A DNA stretch of 64,000 nucleotides, taken from the NCBI GenBank assembly GCA_030587365.1, contig JAUQZE010000030.1, forward strand, positions 1 through 64,000, read 5' to 3'. A model generated the notes under the pieces. The model saw nothing but the letters and a program-made list of their open reading frames with translations, did not search any database and had not been told where the DNA came from. This stretch comes from Candidatus Freyarchaeota archaeon. Lineage in GTDB: Archaea > Asgardarchaeota > Jordiarchaeia > Jordiarchaeales > Jordiarchaeaceae. Below, piece by piece: positions 33,513 to 42,426 of this stretch. Positions within the stretch are counted from its first letter, which is position 1, and each line of letters begins with the position of its first letter. A program made the position numbers and the translations under genes.

Positions 33513-35270
33513 CTAAAGGGGTAGTAGCCCCCCCTTGATCATAGGCCCACCCCAATATATATCAGATACCGGCGGTCCCACCGGTTGGATTTCTGGAGCA
33601 TCAGGAATGACCGGCAGGAGCAGGTGGGACTGGTGTTTCAGGTCATGGTAAACAGATATCTTGGTAGAGACACCCCCCATCAAGGCTACTGGGTCGATTG
33701 TGCTATCGTTCTCGTAAGTAGGGTCCATACCTGTTATCTGCACCCAGATTTTATGTCCAGCCTTGAATGTAAGGAATAGGGGTTGAATCTCAATCTGAAA
33801 ATCGTAGATTGTGTTTGGTTTCAGAGTAACTGGATTTTGGAAGGAATGCCAGGGCTGTCCCGGTTTGGACTTGGTCTCATCCACTTTTCTAAATGAAGCC
33901 TTGAGATTGCCTAAGGTCCGCACCCTAACCTTGCCGTCAGGCGCGACTTCTCCTACCTTCACGAACCACGCCCACGTGGACGTATCATCTGTATCGGTAG
34001 AGCCGTAAAGAGTGATGCTTAGCGGACCCCAAACGGTCAAATCCTCAGTCAGAGGCGGGCTGGCGTATGCCAGAATTTCTTGTTTGGGGTTAAGCATATT
34101 TAACAGATTAGGATCTATTCCCAGGCCACTACCAGCTGGAAGTCTCTGAAGATTAAGCATAAAAGGCATAATGGAACTAAGAGGGGAAGGCTTTAACTTG
34201 TCGGGCGCTTCATTTCCCTTCGGCGGCTCTGGGGTTAGTAATCCCCACGGTGCTTCCGTCGCAGGTCCAGCAGGATTTTGCCGTAGGTAATATTTGGTCC
34301 ATCGTGTTCTCTTAAGTGGATATTCATTTTCGTAACGCCATTTTCCTGTACCACTATCGCCTATCAATACCGGGGGGTCGTCCATAATTCCCGTGTCAAT
34401 GCCCTTGAGCCAGTAATCAAACCATCTGAGTATTTGTTGGTTTACCCCCAAGTTTAAATCGAAAAACAACATATAAGGCAATGGAACCTCTGGTACCACC
34501 ATCAGTTTTTTGGGTGCCTTGATTTTTGGCCACGTATTAAGTTGCGAAGTTGTATGAATGTAGACATGGGCCGCAATTATGGAGAATGTGGGAATCTCTA
34601 GTTCATCAACACGCCTATCCACACACCTTTCCCAGTAATATGGTCCATCTTCGGGACTGAAATACCAAGCGCCAAGCCCATCCCCTGGCTGCTCCTTTCC
34701 AGGAACGGGGTTTGGCCATATACAACTTTTAAGCGTCATTATCCCCCACATATGCATGAATCCGGAATTGAAGACTCCGCCCGGATAGATGGAATTTCTG
34801 TATGTGTCTGTCATGCCATTATAGGGGACGATGCATTTGAGGTGAGGTGGCTTCTGGAGAGCTGTATACCACTGACTCATAGCAAGATATGAACATCCCA
34901 ACATACCCACATTTCCATCACACCATGGCTGTTGGGCGATCCATTCCACAAGATCATATCCGTCCTGTTGCTCCAATCGGTCACCGAAGTTGTACTTTCC
35001 TTGCGACAAGCCGCTGCCCCTTGCTTGAGCATTGACTATTACATATCCTTTAGGAACATAGAAGCCGATGTTGCCTACTTCGTGTAAAACCTCTTTTTTG
35101 TATGGTGCTATCGACAGGATCACCGGCCAGGGACCGTCCCCCGTCGCCGGCTTGTATACGTCCATCGCAATTTTTATGCCATCCCGCATCGTCGCATAAT
35201 GATTCTTTTCAAGTACGACTCCTGGAGGAGTTTCCCTCGGATATTTAATGTCCCAGGTATTTTTTTCCAT
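33513..35270 (-). CDS. CocE/NonD-family hydrolase
   Basis: The 585-residue protein has the family start NHYATMRDGIKIAMDVYKPA, the nucleophile region WCDGNVGMLGCSYLAMSQW (Ser in GCSY) and a C-terminal beta domain with HKIWVQITGMDPTYEND and SHLLLPVIPDAP. It is more like the 492-2213 gene than the high-GC copy that follows it. The ATG at 35270 is preceded by AGAGGGAG; a longer start at 35306 is possible. The promoter at about 35350 has a TATA box with the repeated dyad operator directly upstream, so it probably belongs to the NrpR-like regulon. Confidence 0.88.
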   Translation of the reverse strand: MEKNTWDIKYPRETPPGVVLEKNHYATMRDGIKIAMDVYKPATGDGPWPVILSIAPYKKEVLHEVGNIGFYVPKGYVIVNAQARGSGLSQGKYNFGDRLEQQDGYDLVEWIAQQPWCDGNVGMLGCSYLAMSQWYTALQKPPHLKCIVPYNGMTDTYRNSIYPGGVFNSGFMHMWGIMTLKSCIWPNPVPGKEQPGDGLGAWYFSPEDGPYYWERCVDRRVDELEIPTFSIIAAHVYIHTTSQLNTWPKIKAPKKLMVVPEVPLPYMLFFDLNLGVNQQILRWFDYWLKGIDTGIMDDPPVLIGDSGTGKWRYENEYPLKRTRWTKYYLRQNPAGPATEAPWGLLTPEPPKGNEAPDKLKPSPLSSIMPFMLNLQRLPAGSGLGIDPNLLNMLNPKQEILAYASPPLTEDLTVWGPLSITLYGSTDTDDTSTWAWFVKVGEVAPDGKVRVRTLGNLKASFRKVDETKSKPGQPWHSFQNPVTLKPNTIYDFQIEIQPLFLTFKAGHKIWVQITGMDPTYENDSTIDPVALMGGVSTKISVYHDLKHQSHLLLPVIPDAPEIQPVGPPVSDIYWGGPMIKGGLLPL

Positions 35271-35355
35271 GATACCATTCTCCCTCTTATGTTTGTGGAT
35301 TTCCAAATCACATTATTTAAAACGTGTTGCTGATTTATTGTTTCTCTAATATATA

Positions 35356-35381
35356 AATCTATTGATAATCGTTTATCGATT
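35356..35381 (-). promoter_or_regulatory. dyad operator and TATA box upstream of the CocE pair
   Basis: In gene direction the sequence reads AATCGATAAACGATTATCAA then TAGATTTATATATT, giving a GATAA-N4-TTATC dyad abutting a TATA box. It is identical over the core with the copy at 39675-39700 and close to 41082-41107. Position just upstream of TATA fits an activator or competitor of TBP/TFB. Confidence 0.75.
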
Positions 35382-35602
35382 ATTTTTTAAATTCTTAATG
35401 AATGCTTCGGGATACTGTCAACTTGAGGTTTTTCACCTCGAGCGCCTTTTGTAGTCTTTGGATGCGGGTGCCTTTTCGTGGTAGTATGGGTGTGTTTCGG
35501 TTCAGGGATTGGGTAAGTATTTTTAAACTAATAAATTAGGCTTCGGAAAGGTAAAGAAATAACTTAGGTCGAACAGCATGCTGTGAACCTAGATGCCTCT
35601 AT

Positions 35603-37030
35603 TTAGTTCTTTTTGGCAGAACGATATTTTCTTACGAGCTTTTTGTTTTCATTTGCCACTCGTCGGGTTTCGGTTGTTCCTTCCTTCTTGACTAGCACCT
35701 CTTCTCGCTCCACCTTCTTTCTTGTTACTATGAATATTAATGCTATTATTAGGGGTGTGATTAGTGCTCCTACAATGAATACGGCGTCTAGACCCATCCC
35801 TAGGTATAGCCCTGTGAAGGCTAGTGGTCCCACTGCTTGTCCTAGGAATAGCATTCCCATGAAAACTGATGTGGATGCCCCTCTCCTCTGCGGGGGGACA
35901 AACTCTATTGAGAGAGCCATAAGCGCGGGGACCACGAAGGATATTCCAAATCCACTAAGAGATATAAGAACCAGAAAATCCATGGAAATCCATTCGAACA
36001 TGAATCTAGACAGGATTTGAACTGGAAGCAGACTTAGAAAGACCTGTAGATTTAAATCTAGGATATTATTCGCAGTCCCTAACAAGTTTGGTATATAGGA
36101 GAGAGGGGATGCTGGCAGATTATAAGTTGTGACCCGAGCCAGGGTGATTAAGGCAAGAGCGGCAATTATTATACCCCCAATAGGAACCCATCGCTTGCCA
36201 AACCTATCGATTAGAAAGCCTGCTATTATCGCTGCAAAAGTGCCTATTAAACCGCTGATTGCGAGAATTATCCCTATGGTGCTCGAATCCAGGTAGTATG
36301 GAAAGACAGAAAGTGCATCCGAACTAAAATACATCACAGTGAAAAGAGCGGCGGGAGCTGCAAATCCGGTGACACCTAGAATGAGAACCTTCTTGTATCT
36401 TACGATATCTCTGAAATCCTCAGCAACGTCCCCAAGGCTTCCGCCTCCCTTGACTCCGATTCCCCTGAGAAACACCCCGATGTATACGGTTAAACCGACG
36501 GAAAAAATCGCCATAATCATAAAGAGAAAACGCCACTGACTAGCCATCACCCCCCCTAAAAGGGGGCCGATGGCTGCACCCATTAGGCTTGCAGCATTAA
36601 AGAAACCCATATACCGACCTCTCTGGGAGGGTTCTGTTAAATCCCCTACGAGCGCAAGCAGAGCTGGAGACATTATCGCTAATCCCAGTCCCTGGATAAT
36701 CCGTGTGACGTTGAAAAACCAAATAGTTGTGGAGAAGATTGCTAAGGCGAAGCCGAGGCTTGTTACTATAAAACCTGCCAGTATTAGTTTCATTCTTCCG
36801 TAAACATCCGATAAACCCCCAGAAAAAAACTGTCCGAGAGCAAACGGAATCTGAAATAGAGTTACAGAGAGCAAGATCAGAGACACATCGGCAGATAGAT
36901 CGTACTTCAAAACGGGAATCATAGGCAGAATTACACTTATGCTGATGGCTGGAATTGCAGCAGCAAGATAGATAGGAATAAATATATGGTAGTTTCTAGA
37001 CACTTGGAAAGACACCTCAAATAGAAGCAC
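35603..37030 (-). CDS. MFS transporter
   Basis: The 475-residue protein has the major-facilitator pattern of twelve hydrophobic segments and a central loop, with the loop 2-3 signature GQFFSGGLSDVYGRMKLILA and PSQRGRYMGFFNAASLMGAA. The second half has RFGKRWVPIGG. The C-terminal tail is strongly basic. Drug/metabolite:H+ antiporters have this size. Given its place after SDR, cyclase and cupin genes on the same strand, it may import or export the phenolic substrate or product of that set. Direction and cargo are not visible. Confidence 0.85.
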   Translation of the reverse strand: MLLFEVSFQVSRNYHIFIPIYLAAAIPAISISVILPMIPVLKYDLSADVSLILLSVTLFQIPFALGQFFSGGLSDVYGRMKLILAGFIVTSLGFALAIFSTTIWFFNVTRIIQGLGLAIMSPALLALVGDLTEPSQRGRYMGFFNAASLMGAAIGPLLGGVMASQWRFLFMIMAIFSVGLTVYIGVFLRGIGVKGGGSLGDVAEDFRDIVRYKKVLILGVTGFAAPAALFTVMYFSSDALSVFPYYLDSSTIGIILAISGLIGTFAAIIAGFLIDRFGKRWVPIGGIIIAALALITLARVTTYNLPASPLSYIPNLLGTANNILDLNLQVFLSLLPVQILSRFMFEWISMDFLVLISLSGFGISFVVPALMALSIEFVPPQRRGASTSVFMGMLFLGQAVGPLAFTGLYLGMGLDAVFIVGALITPLIIALIFIVTRKKVEREEVLVKKEGTTETRRVANENKKLVRKYRSAKKN

Positions 37031-37305
37031 ATTATGCCACGTAAATTTGCTCCCTGCATTTTAGAGCTTTCATATATCGAAATTGATTTTATTTTTATGA
37101 TTTTTTACGTCTCCATACTTCTCTTCTTAACTTGTTTTAGTTAGATTAATCGCTTCAGTGGGACATACAACCACAATAATGAATTTTACAAGTGGATTTG
37201 ACAACTCTCCTCAAATTTTTCGCATATCCTCTCAATGATGTTTATTACAAGCCATCCTACAAAGTTCCAAATTTTTCTTATTTTAGTTAAATACAATATG
37301 TGTTT

Positions 37306-38136
37306 TTACCAAGTCGTAACTCCGCCATCTATGTATAAGATTTGTCCAGTTACGAAATTGGATGCGTCTGATGCGAGATACACAATGGCGCCTATCAGGT
37401 CGTCTGGGAATCCCCATCTTCCTAGGGGTATGCGTTCCTTCATTCTTTTTGCGAATTCCGGGTCGTCCAGTATATGAGCGGTCAATGGGGTTTCAATAAC
37501 CGTGGGGGCAATTGCATTAACCAAAACATTAAATTTCGCCCACTCACACGCTAAAACTCTGGTTAACATATTCACTGCGCCTTTACTCGTACAGTACCCA
37601 ACATAATTCCTAGGAAGGGCGTATCCTCCCCTAACGGAAGAAATATTGATAATCTTTCCACTCCTTTGCTTTATCATAACTTTGCCTACCTCTTGATTAC
37701 AAAGGAACACTCCTGTTACGTTGGTATCCATTATCTTCTTCCAATCATCAAAAGGATACTCCTCCGCTGGTTTAGGAATATTCAGCCCCGCATAGGTGAC
37801 GAGGATGTCTATTCTCTCAAACCTATCCAAGGCTTGTTTCACCATCCTTTTAACGTCTTCATGCTTAGTTACATCGCAAGAAATGGCGAGAGATTCTCTT
37901 CCCAATTGTTCAATCTCCTTTTTTACGCTTTCAAGATTTTGTAAATTTCTACTCGTAACTACTACGTTCGCACCGAAATCAGCCAACCCCAATGCTGTAG
38001 GTCTGCCTAGCCCCCCTGCTCCCCCAGTTACGATCGCGACTCTATCCGTTAAATCAAAAAGTTTGCGGTAGCCCATTGAGCCACTTTTTATGCGTTCTAC
38101 AAGCACACTTTCATATTCTTCCGTCGAGTTAAACAT
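37306..38136 (-). CDS. short-chain dehydrogenase/reductase
   Basis: The product is a classical SDR: cofactor loop VAIVTGGAGGLGRPTALGLA, the DVTKHEDV and VTYAGLNIPKP motifs (N-N-A-G replaced by T-Y-A-G), catalytic Ser in INISSVRGG and the YCTSKGA motif (YxxxK), and a C-terminal FVTGQILYIDGGVTTW. The ATG at 38136 with GAGAGG upstream is preferred to the longer frame from 38181. It would oxidise or reduce a hydroxyl/keto group with NAD(P)H. It is part of the 35.6-39.5 kb gene set. Confidence 0.85.
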   Translation of the reverse strand: MFNSTEEYESVLVERIKSGSMGYRKLFDLTDRVAIVTGGAGGLGRPTALGLADFGANVVVTSRNLQNLESVKKEIEQLGRESLAISCDVTKHEDVKRMVKQALDRFERIDILVTYAGLNIPKPAEEYPFDDWKKIMDTNVTGVFLCNQEVGKVMIKQRSGKIINISSVRGGYALPRNYVGYCTSKGAVNMLTRVLACEWAKFNVLVNAIAPTVIETPLTAHILDDPEFAKRMKERIPLGRWGFPDDLIGAIVYLASDASNFVTGQILYIDGGVTTW

Positions 38137-38283
38137 TCTAACCAACCTCTCTAAGATCGCTACAAGTCCTAGTATTACCAATATCCTAGAACCATATCGT
38201 CCATTTTTTAATATCTTGCCGCTTAATTTTTTAAAAATAAAATAATTTTTTAATTTTATTTTTTACTCCATCTTTCTGAGATT

Positions 38284-39165
38284 CTACCTTTTCGATTTTT
38301 CCAGGATCGCCATAAGCCTTACAATGGAGCCATCACCGCCAGCCCATCTTAGAGGCACCCCTATAATTGTGCATCTTTTTCCCGTTACCTTATCTATATC
38401 GCCACCAACGTTTTCCCAGCCGACGATGCCGTTTGTCAATAAGAGCCTATGGCAGGGTTCCCAGTATGGGAAGTCTTCAATAACGTCATGTCCAGTTTCA
38501 TTCTTGTATTCGTCGGCAAGCCACGGTAGGATCATATTTCTCTCATCGCCTTTGCCTAGATACCATGTCAGCCTAGTTCCAAGTGGGTGGTCTAACGCTT
38601 GCTGGTCCACGCCTACTCCCTTTACCCCTTTCTTCACGAACCACTCACCAGCTTCCTTGTAGAGTCCGGGAGAGTAACAGAAGTATTTGACGCTATCACC
38701 CCAGTAACGATGCCACCCTGAATTTATAATGACTATATCCCCTTTCTCTATCGCAGGCTCCGCATTTTCGAGATCTTCGGGGGTAATAACTTCCCATTTC
38801 CCCTTGGGTATAGAAACTATAACACCTTTTCCCATGTATCTCTCTAAAGGCATCTGATCAGTGTAGGGGTAGCCCTCTTCAACGTGTATCGGAGAGTCTG
38901 CATGAGTGGAAGCATGCATAGTGTGAGTGAGTGTCTGTGACAAAACGCGGGACTTCGCGTGATAATGCATTTTCTCAACTTTTATATCCTCAAAGTAGGG
39001 CCAAAGTGGGATACCGGTTCCGAATGGGTGAGATAGATCCACAATCTCTACTTCTCGCCCTAAGATTTCAACGATCGGCTTCTTCAGTATATCCTCAGGT
39101 TTGCCAAGGAATTTTCCATCCAACATTCCATGCAAATATTTAGAATCTAGTTCATCCTTCTTCAT
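38284..39165 (-). CDS. cyclase-family (kynurenine-formamidase-like) metal hydrolase
   Basis: The roughly 293-residue protein carries the cyclase-family metal motif HASTHADSPIHVEEG, IVIINSGWHRYW and VGVDQQALDHPLG. Family members are Mn2+/Zn2+ amidohydrolases such as arylformamidase, or act on isatin and other cyclic amides/lactones. I chose the ATG at 39165, which avoids overlap with the cupin stop; the frame also opens at 39195. It is translationally close to the cupin gene upstream and likely co-transcribed. Confidence 0.82.
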   Translation of the reverse strand: MKKDELDSKYLHGMLDGKFLGKPEDILKKPIVEILGREVEIVDLSHPFGTGIPLWPYFEDIKVEKMHYHAKSRVLSQTLTHTMHASTHADSPIHVEEGYPYTDQMPLERYMGKGVIVSIPKGKWEVITPEDLENAEPAIEKGDIVIINSGWHRYWGDSVKYFCYSPGLYKEAGEWFVKKGVKGVGVDQQALDHPLGTRLTWYLGKGDERNMILPWLADEYKNETGHDVIEDFPYWEPCHRLLLTNGIVGWENVGGDIDKVTGKRCTIIGVPLRWAGGDGSIVRLMAILEKSKR

Positions 39166-39178
39166 ACCGATACCCGCT

Positions 39179-39517
39179 CTAATCGTAACTAACAATTACC
39201 AACATACTTGCTGGTACTTTTTCTCGGTTAATGATAGACCTCTCTTCTCCTGCTGAGATGTACAGAGAGTCCATTGGTTCAAGAGTTATTTCTTTCTTGT
39301 CACGTGCCAAGACGGTTAACTTGCCAGAAAGCATGAAGTAAACCCTTTCAAAATTAGTTGATCCCATTTCTGCTCCACCACCTGGTAGAAAATGTGAGAG
39401 TCCCACCCAGAATTTCTTTGTTCCGGTTTCTTCTTTGCCATGAAGTCTTATAGCGGTCATCTTAAAATGACCCGGAGCATCATACTCCTTGCCATTTTTG
39501 AGTTCGACCTTTTTCAT
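39179..39517 (-). CDS. cupin-domain protein
   Basis: The 112-residue single-domain cupin has the two motifs HFLPGGGAEMGSTNFERVYF and PMDSLYISAGEERSIIN. The metal-binding histidines of the first motif are largely replaced (GGGAEMGSTNFE), so it may be a binding or structural cupin rather than a dioxygenase. It is the first gene downstream of the 39.68-kb operator and TATA box, with the cyclase, SDR and MFS genes following on the same strand. Confidence 0.78.
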   Translation of the reverse strand: MKKVELKNGKEYDAPGHFKMTAIRLHGKEETGTKKFWVGLSHFLPGGGAEMGSTNFERVYFMLSGKLTVLARDKKEITLEPMDSLYISAGEERSIINREKVPASMLVIVSYD

Positions 39518-39674
39518 TTCTCATATCACCCGTTCTTTATACGATGCTATATTTCTTAATTCTATACCTTTCATCATTCAACTGGAACTGAATTTTTGTG
39601 TATTTTTGGGTTTCAAAGGAACTGTATTTTCTCTCCCTTTGCTCTTTTAGAAGTTTTGCGTGTTTTAATATATA

Positions 39675-39700
39675 AATCTATTGATAATCGTTTATCGATT
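39675..39700 (-). promoter_or_regulatory. dyad operator and TATA box upstream of the cupin gene
   Basis: This is an identical core to that upstream of the CocE pair: AATCGATAAACGATTATCAA followed by TAGATTTATATATT in gene direction, about 150 bases before the cupin start. The NrpR-like regulator gene ends about 100 bases on the other side of it. Confidence 0.75.
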
Positions 39701-39800
39701 GTTAATTAACAGACCGTCGCTAGGTGAGGGCTTCTGAAAACCGAAAAAAAGAAACATTACTATGCTTTTTTAGGATTAATCGATAATCTTGGGACAGGTG

Positions 39801-40790
39801 CTAAATTTCTCTGAAGTCTTGGAAGTCTAATAACGTCGCAATGGACGACATGTCGACTTCGATTCCAGACTCATAGAACATTGCGAATTGGTTCATACCA
39901 GCAACGTTCACTATCCCAACCCTTTGACTATTACTAACCCCTAAGCCAAAAACAGGGCGTCCTATGTCTCCTATTTTTAGAGTGGCACTAATGTCAAATA
40001 AGCGTAAATTATTGATTATTTCAGACGCTTTATCAAGAGCTGCGGAGGGTATTTCACTTAACACCGCCGAAATCATGCCTGACCCAGTAGTGGCTACTCT
40101 CCTGGCAGAGGTCATTCCGGACTTTATATACATTCTTGCTGGGTCTATACTCGTCCCCTCAAACGTTATGATTTCAGTGAATCTGACGGGTTTACGATCC
40201 CTTATCTCCAGTAATCCGTTACATCTTGAGGTTGTTGGTATACCCTCTTTGATTAGCATTGCGTCAACAGTAGTACATGCAAGATTAGCTATGCACGCTT
40301 TGCCCTCAGGAACGAGGGTATCCCCTAAGATTTCTCCTTCATCTGCTATTTTGACCTTTAGGCTCGGCACAAGTTCTCTAGGAGTTTCCTTAATAATTGT
40401 TAAACATCGATCTAGATCCTCTTTTTTAACGAACGCGACGTTCACTTCTACCTTGCCCTTACCATCCTTCGGATTAAAAGTCACCCCGACTGTGAGCCTA
40501 TCAAGTGTATCTATGATATAGCCTACTCTCTCACCAGCCAAATTCGAGTTCAACTCCTCCATTCCTTTTTGTGTTATAATTGTCCCACGAACCCCCTTAT
40601 TCATCGTAAGGCCTAAGGTTTCAAGGGTATGTAAATGATATCTAACTGTACTTTCGTGTAATTTATACCCTCTTCTTAAAAGTTCGTCAGCTATTTTCTT
40701 AGAACTGATTGGTGATTTTTCTTTGGCAAGTACTTTCAAAATCTCTAGTTCTTTATCCGTCCTCTCTAACGCTATCGTACCTTCATCCAT
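39801..40790 (-). CDS. NrpR-like (DUF128) transcriptional regulator
   Basis: The 329-residue protein has an N-terminal winged helix (ILKVLAKEKSPISSKKIADE, then GYKLHESTVRYHLHTLETLG) and one DUF128/NrpR regulatory domain with GRPVFGLGVSNSQRVGIVNV. NrpR in methanogens represses nitrogen genes in response to 2-oxoglutarate. Here the single domain and the catabolic neighbours suggest a different effector. It is flanked by genes preceded by a shared dyad operator and is the best candidate to bind it. Its own promoter has TATATATA near 40845 but no copy of the dyad. Confidence 0.82.
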   Translation of the reverse strand: MDEGTIALERTDKELEILKVLAKEKSPISSKKIADELLRRGYKLHESTVRYHLHTLETLGLTMNKGVRGTIITQKGMEELNSNLAGERVGYIIDTLDRLTVGVTFNPKDGKGKVEVNVAFVKKEDLDRCLTIIKETPRELVPSLKVKIADEGEILGDTLVPEGKACIANLACTTVDAMLIKEGIPTTSRCNGLLEIRDRKPVRFTEIITFEGTSIDPARMYIKSGMTSARRVATTGSGMISAVLSEIPSAALDKASEIINNLRLFDISATLKIGDIGRPVFGLGVSNSQRVGIVNVAGMNQFAMFYESGIEVDMSSIATLLDFQDFREI

Positions 40791-40898
40791 TACCTACTAC
40801 ACTCTCTGTGAAATGCTTATCAGTTGCTAATAATATTTGTTGTATATATATTTATTGCCAATTTTCTTTCTATGCTGTAGGGTAAGAGGGAAGAAAAA

Positions 40899-41063
40899 TT
40901 GTTCGTAACTATTGTTAGCAGGGAAGAAAGTAGTGGTTATAAAAGACCGCTTCTAAAAGCTTTGACGACTAGGAAACTAAAAGAAACTTATGAAAAAGGT
41001 TACGAAGCTTATGAGGGGCTTCAGGAAGGCTCGTGGCTTGAAGTTGATCTCCACCTAGTATAG
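40899..41063 (+). CDS. possible 54-residue protein
   Basis: A TTG-initiated frame preceded by AAGAGGGAAG encodes a charged peptide (LKALTTRKLKETYEKGYEAY, then EGLQEGSWLEVDLHLV). It has coding-like composition, but I recognise no family. It lies between the divergent NrpR-like regulator and the third operator copy. Confidence 0.35.
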   Translation: MFVTIVSREESSGYKRPLLKALTTRKLKETYEKGYEAYEGLQEGSWLEVDLHLV

Positions 41064-41081
41064 AAGAGACTGATAATGAAT

Positions 41082-41107
41082 AATCGATAAACAATTAACG
41101 ATAGATT
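41082..41107 (+). promoter_or_regulatory. dyad operator and TATA box upstream of the DAPG-hydrolase gene
   Basis: AATCGATAAACAATTAACGA followed by TAGATTTATATATAAA is the third copy of the operator, in the same orientation relative to its gene as the other two. The start codon is about 275 bases downstream, so there is a long leader or a second promoter (a further TATA-like stretch lies near 41300). Confidence 0.7.
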
Positions 41108-41381
41108 TATATATAAAAATACACAATTTCAATTAAAAAAAGGAGTAAATAAACAAGTTAAAAAATACGAGAGTGAATCAAAAAAACGTTTTCGGAACAT
41201 AAAAGGCATAGCGTCTCACTATTGAGGTTCTCAGTATTAATGTACAAAGCCATCAAAGAGATTACTTGTTAATCGAAGACCGTTGTATAAAATGCGGATT
41301 TATATTGATATATGTACTGAATTGTTTGAAATTGACAAATGAATGATGTTGTACGGGTCAAATTCATTCGGAGGGTCAATT

Positions 41382-42239
41382 ATGAGTAAAAAACAAGCTT
41401 TAATAAGAGCAGAATTGACTGCTGAAGAGAAGGCGAAACCGTATTCTAAATACTATTATATGGAAATGGCGAAACCGGATCAAGCCTTGATTGATAAGGT
41501 GAATGCAGGGCCTATAGATCCAAAGGATGCGTTAAGAATTGAAAACAGGAATGACTTGTTAAATCCAGGCTACCTTCCTGCAGAAACTGGATACTGCATG
41601 CTTCCGAACGGAACTGGCGTAGTAGCAGCTCTTACGAAAATGCCTGGTGTAACACCTGAAATGTTTGACTGGTGGTTCGCTTGGCATCAACTGGAACCCC
41701 TAAGATATAAAATTTGGGATCCTGAGGATCACTTCGACGTGCAAGTTAGTGATGAGGACAGAAAAAGACTTTTAGATCCAAATATCCCCATGCGCGAAAG
41801 AAATTGGGGGTGCACTCACTACGTAAGTGAGCAAATAGGCAGTATAAAGCTACCACAGCCGCCTAAAGGGGCGGATCTGAAAGAATACCCTTTAAGTTTA
41901 AAATTTCTGTCCCCCAAAGATTTTGGTTTTGACATGAGCCGTTTTAAATCTCCGAATGTTGGAACTGCAATTTGTACAATGTTTATGTGCCACTTTATCC
42001 GTGAGATTAAGGGGGGAGTTGAATTACGTTCCCGCTTTTGGCTAGGATATAAGATTGAAAATAAAAAACCTGTGCTGGACACAAGTAATCCCATTACATC
42101 TAATGCTGATGTGGTTCGAGTTATTATTAAAGAATTAACTCTGCACAGCATAATAGAATTCGCCAATTTAGCAAAGATATTGCCAAAGGTTTATGCTGAA
42201 GAGACTAAAAAAACATTCAATAAAGGGAACAGAAGGTAG
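41382..42239 (+). CDS. DAPG-hydrolase (PhlG/phloretin-hydrolase-like) family protein
   Basis: The 285-residue protein has hallmarks of the 2,4-diacetylphloroglucinol hydrolase family: MPGVTPEMFDWWFAWHQLEP, RYKIWDPEDHFDVQV, a central CHFIREIKGGVELRSRFW and the C-terminal H-x3-E (LHSIIEFANL). Known members use Zn2+ to split a carbon-carbon bond between an acyl group and a phenolic ring. The ATG at 41382 has GGAGGG upstream. It is probably co-regulated with the CocE, cupin and cyclase genes. The acyl-phenol substrate is inferred from the family. Confidence 0.8.
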   Translation: MSKKQALIRAELTAEEKAKPYSKYYYMEMAKPDQALIDKVNAGPIDPKDALRIENRNDLLNPGYLPAETGYCMLPNGTGVVAALTKMPGVTPEMFDWWFAWHQLEPLRYKIWDPEDHFDVQVSDEDRKRLLDPNIPMRERNWGCTHYVSEQIGSIKLPQPPKGADLKEYPLSLKFLSPKDFGFDMSRFKSPNVGTAICTMFMCHFIREIKGGVELRSRFWLGYKIENKKPVLDTSNPITSNADVVRVIIKELTLHSIIEFANLAKILPKVYAEETKKTFNKGNRR

Positions 42240-42426
42240 AGCGCCCTATTATGAGATTCTTAGTGGTATATACAAAACAACTGAAGAGATTACTCTTGAA
42301 ATATTGCCTCTATCCTTGGAATAATGGCACGCTTCCATTGTGTCACGGCTTTTGTATCTAATCCAAGTAACAAGATTCGTGATTCCGTGTATGGCTGTAT
42401 GAATAGATGTAGAAGGAGATTATGAA

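Noticed and set aside
35423..35441. GAGGT-TTTTC-ACCTC hairpin as a terminator
   Set aside because: It is short, lies well upstream of any gene end on the plus strand, and archaeal termination relies mainly on T-tracts.
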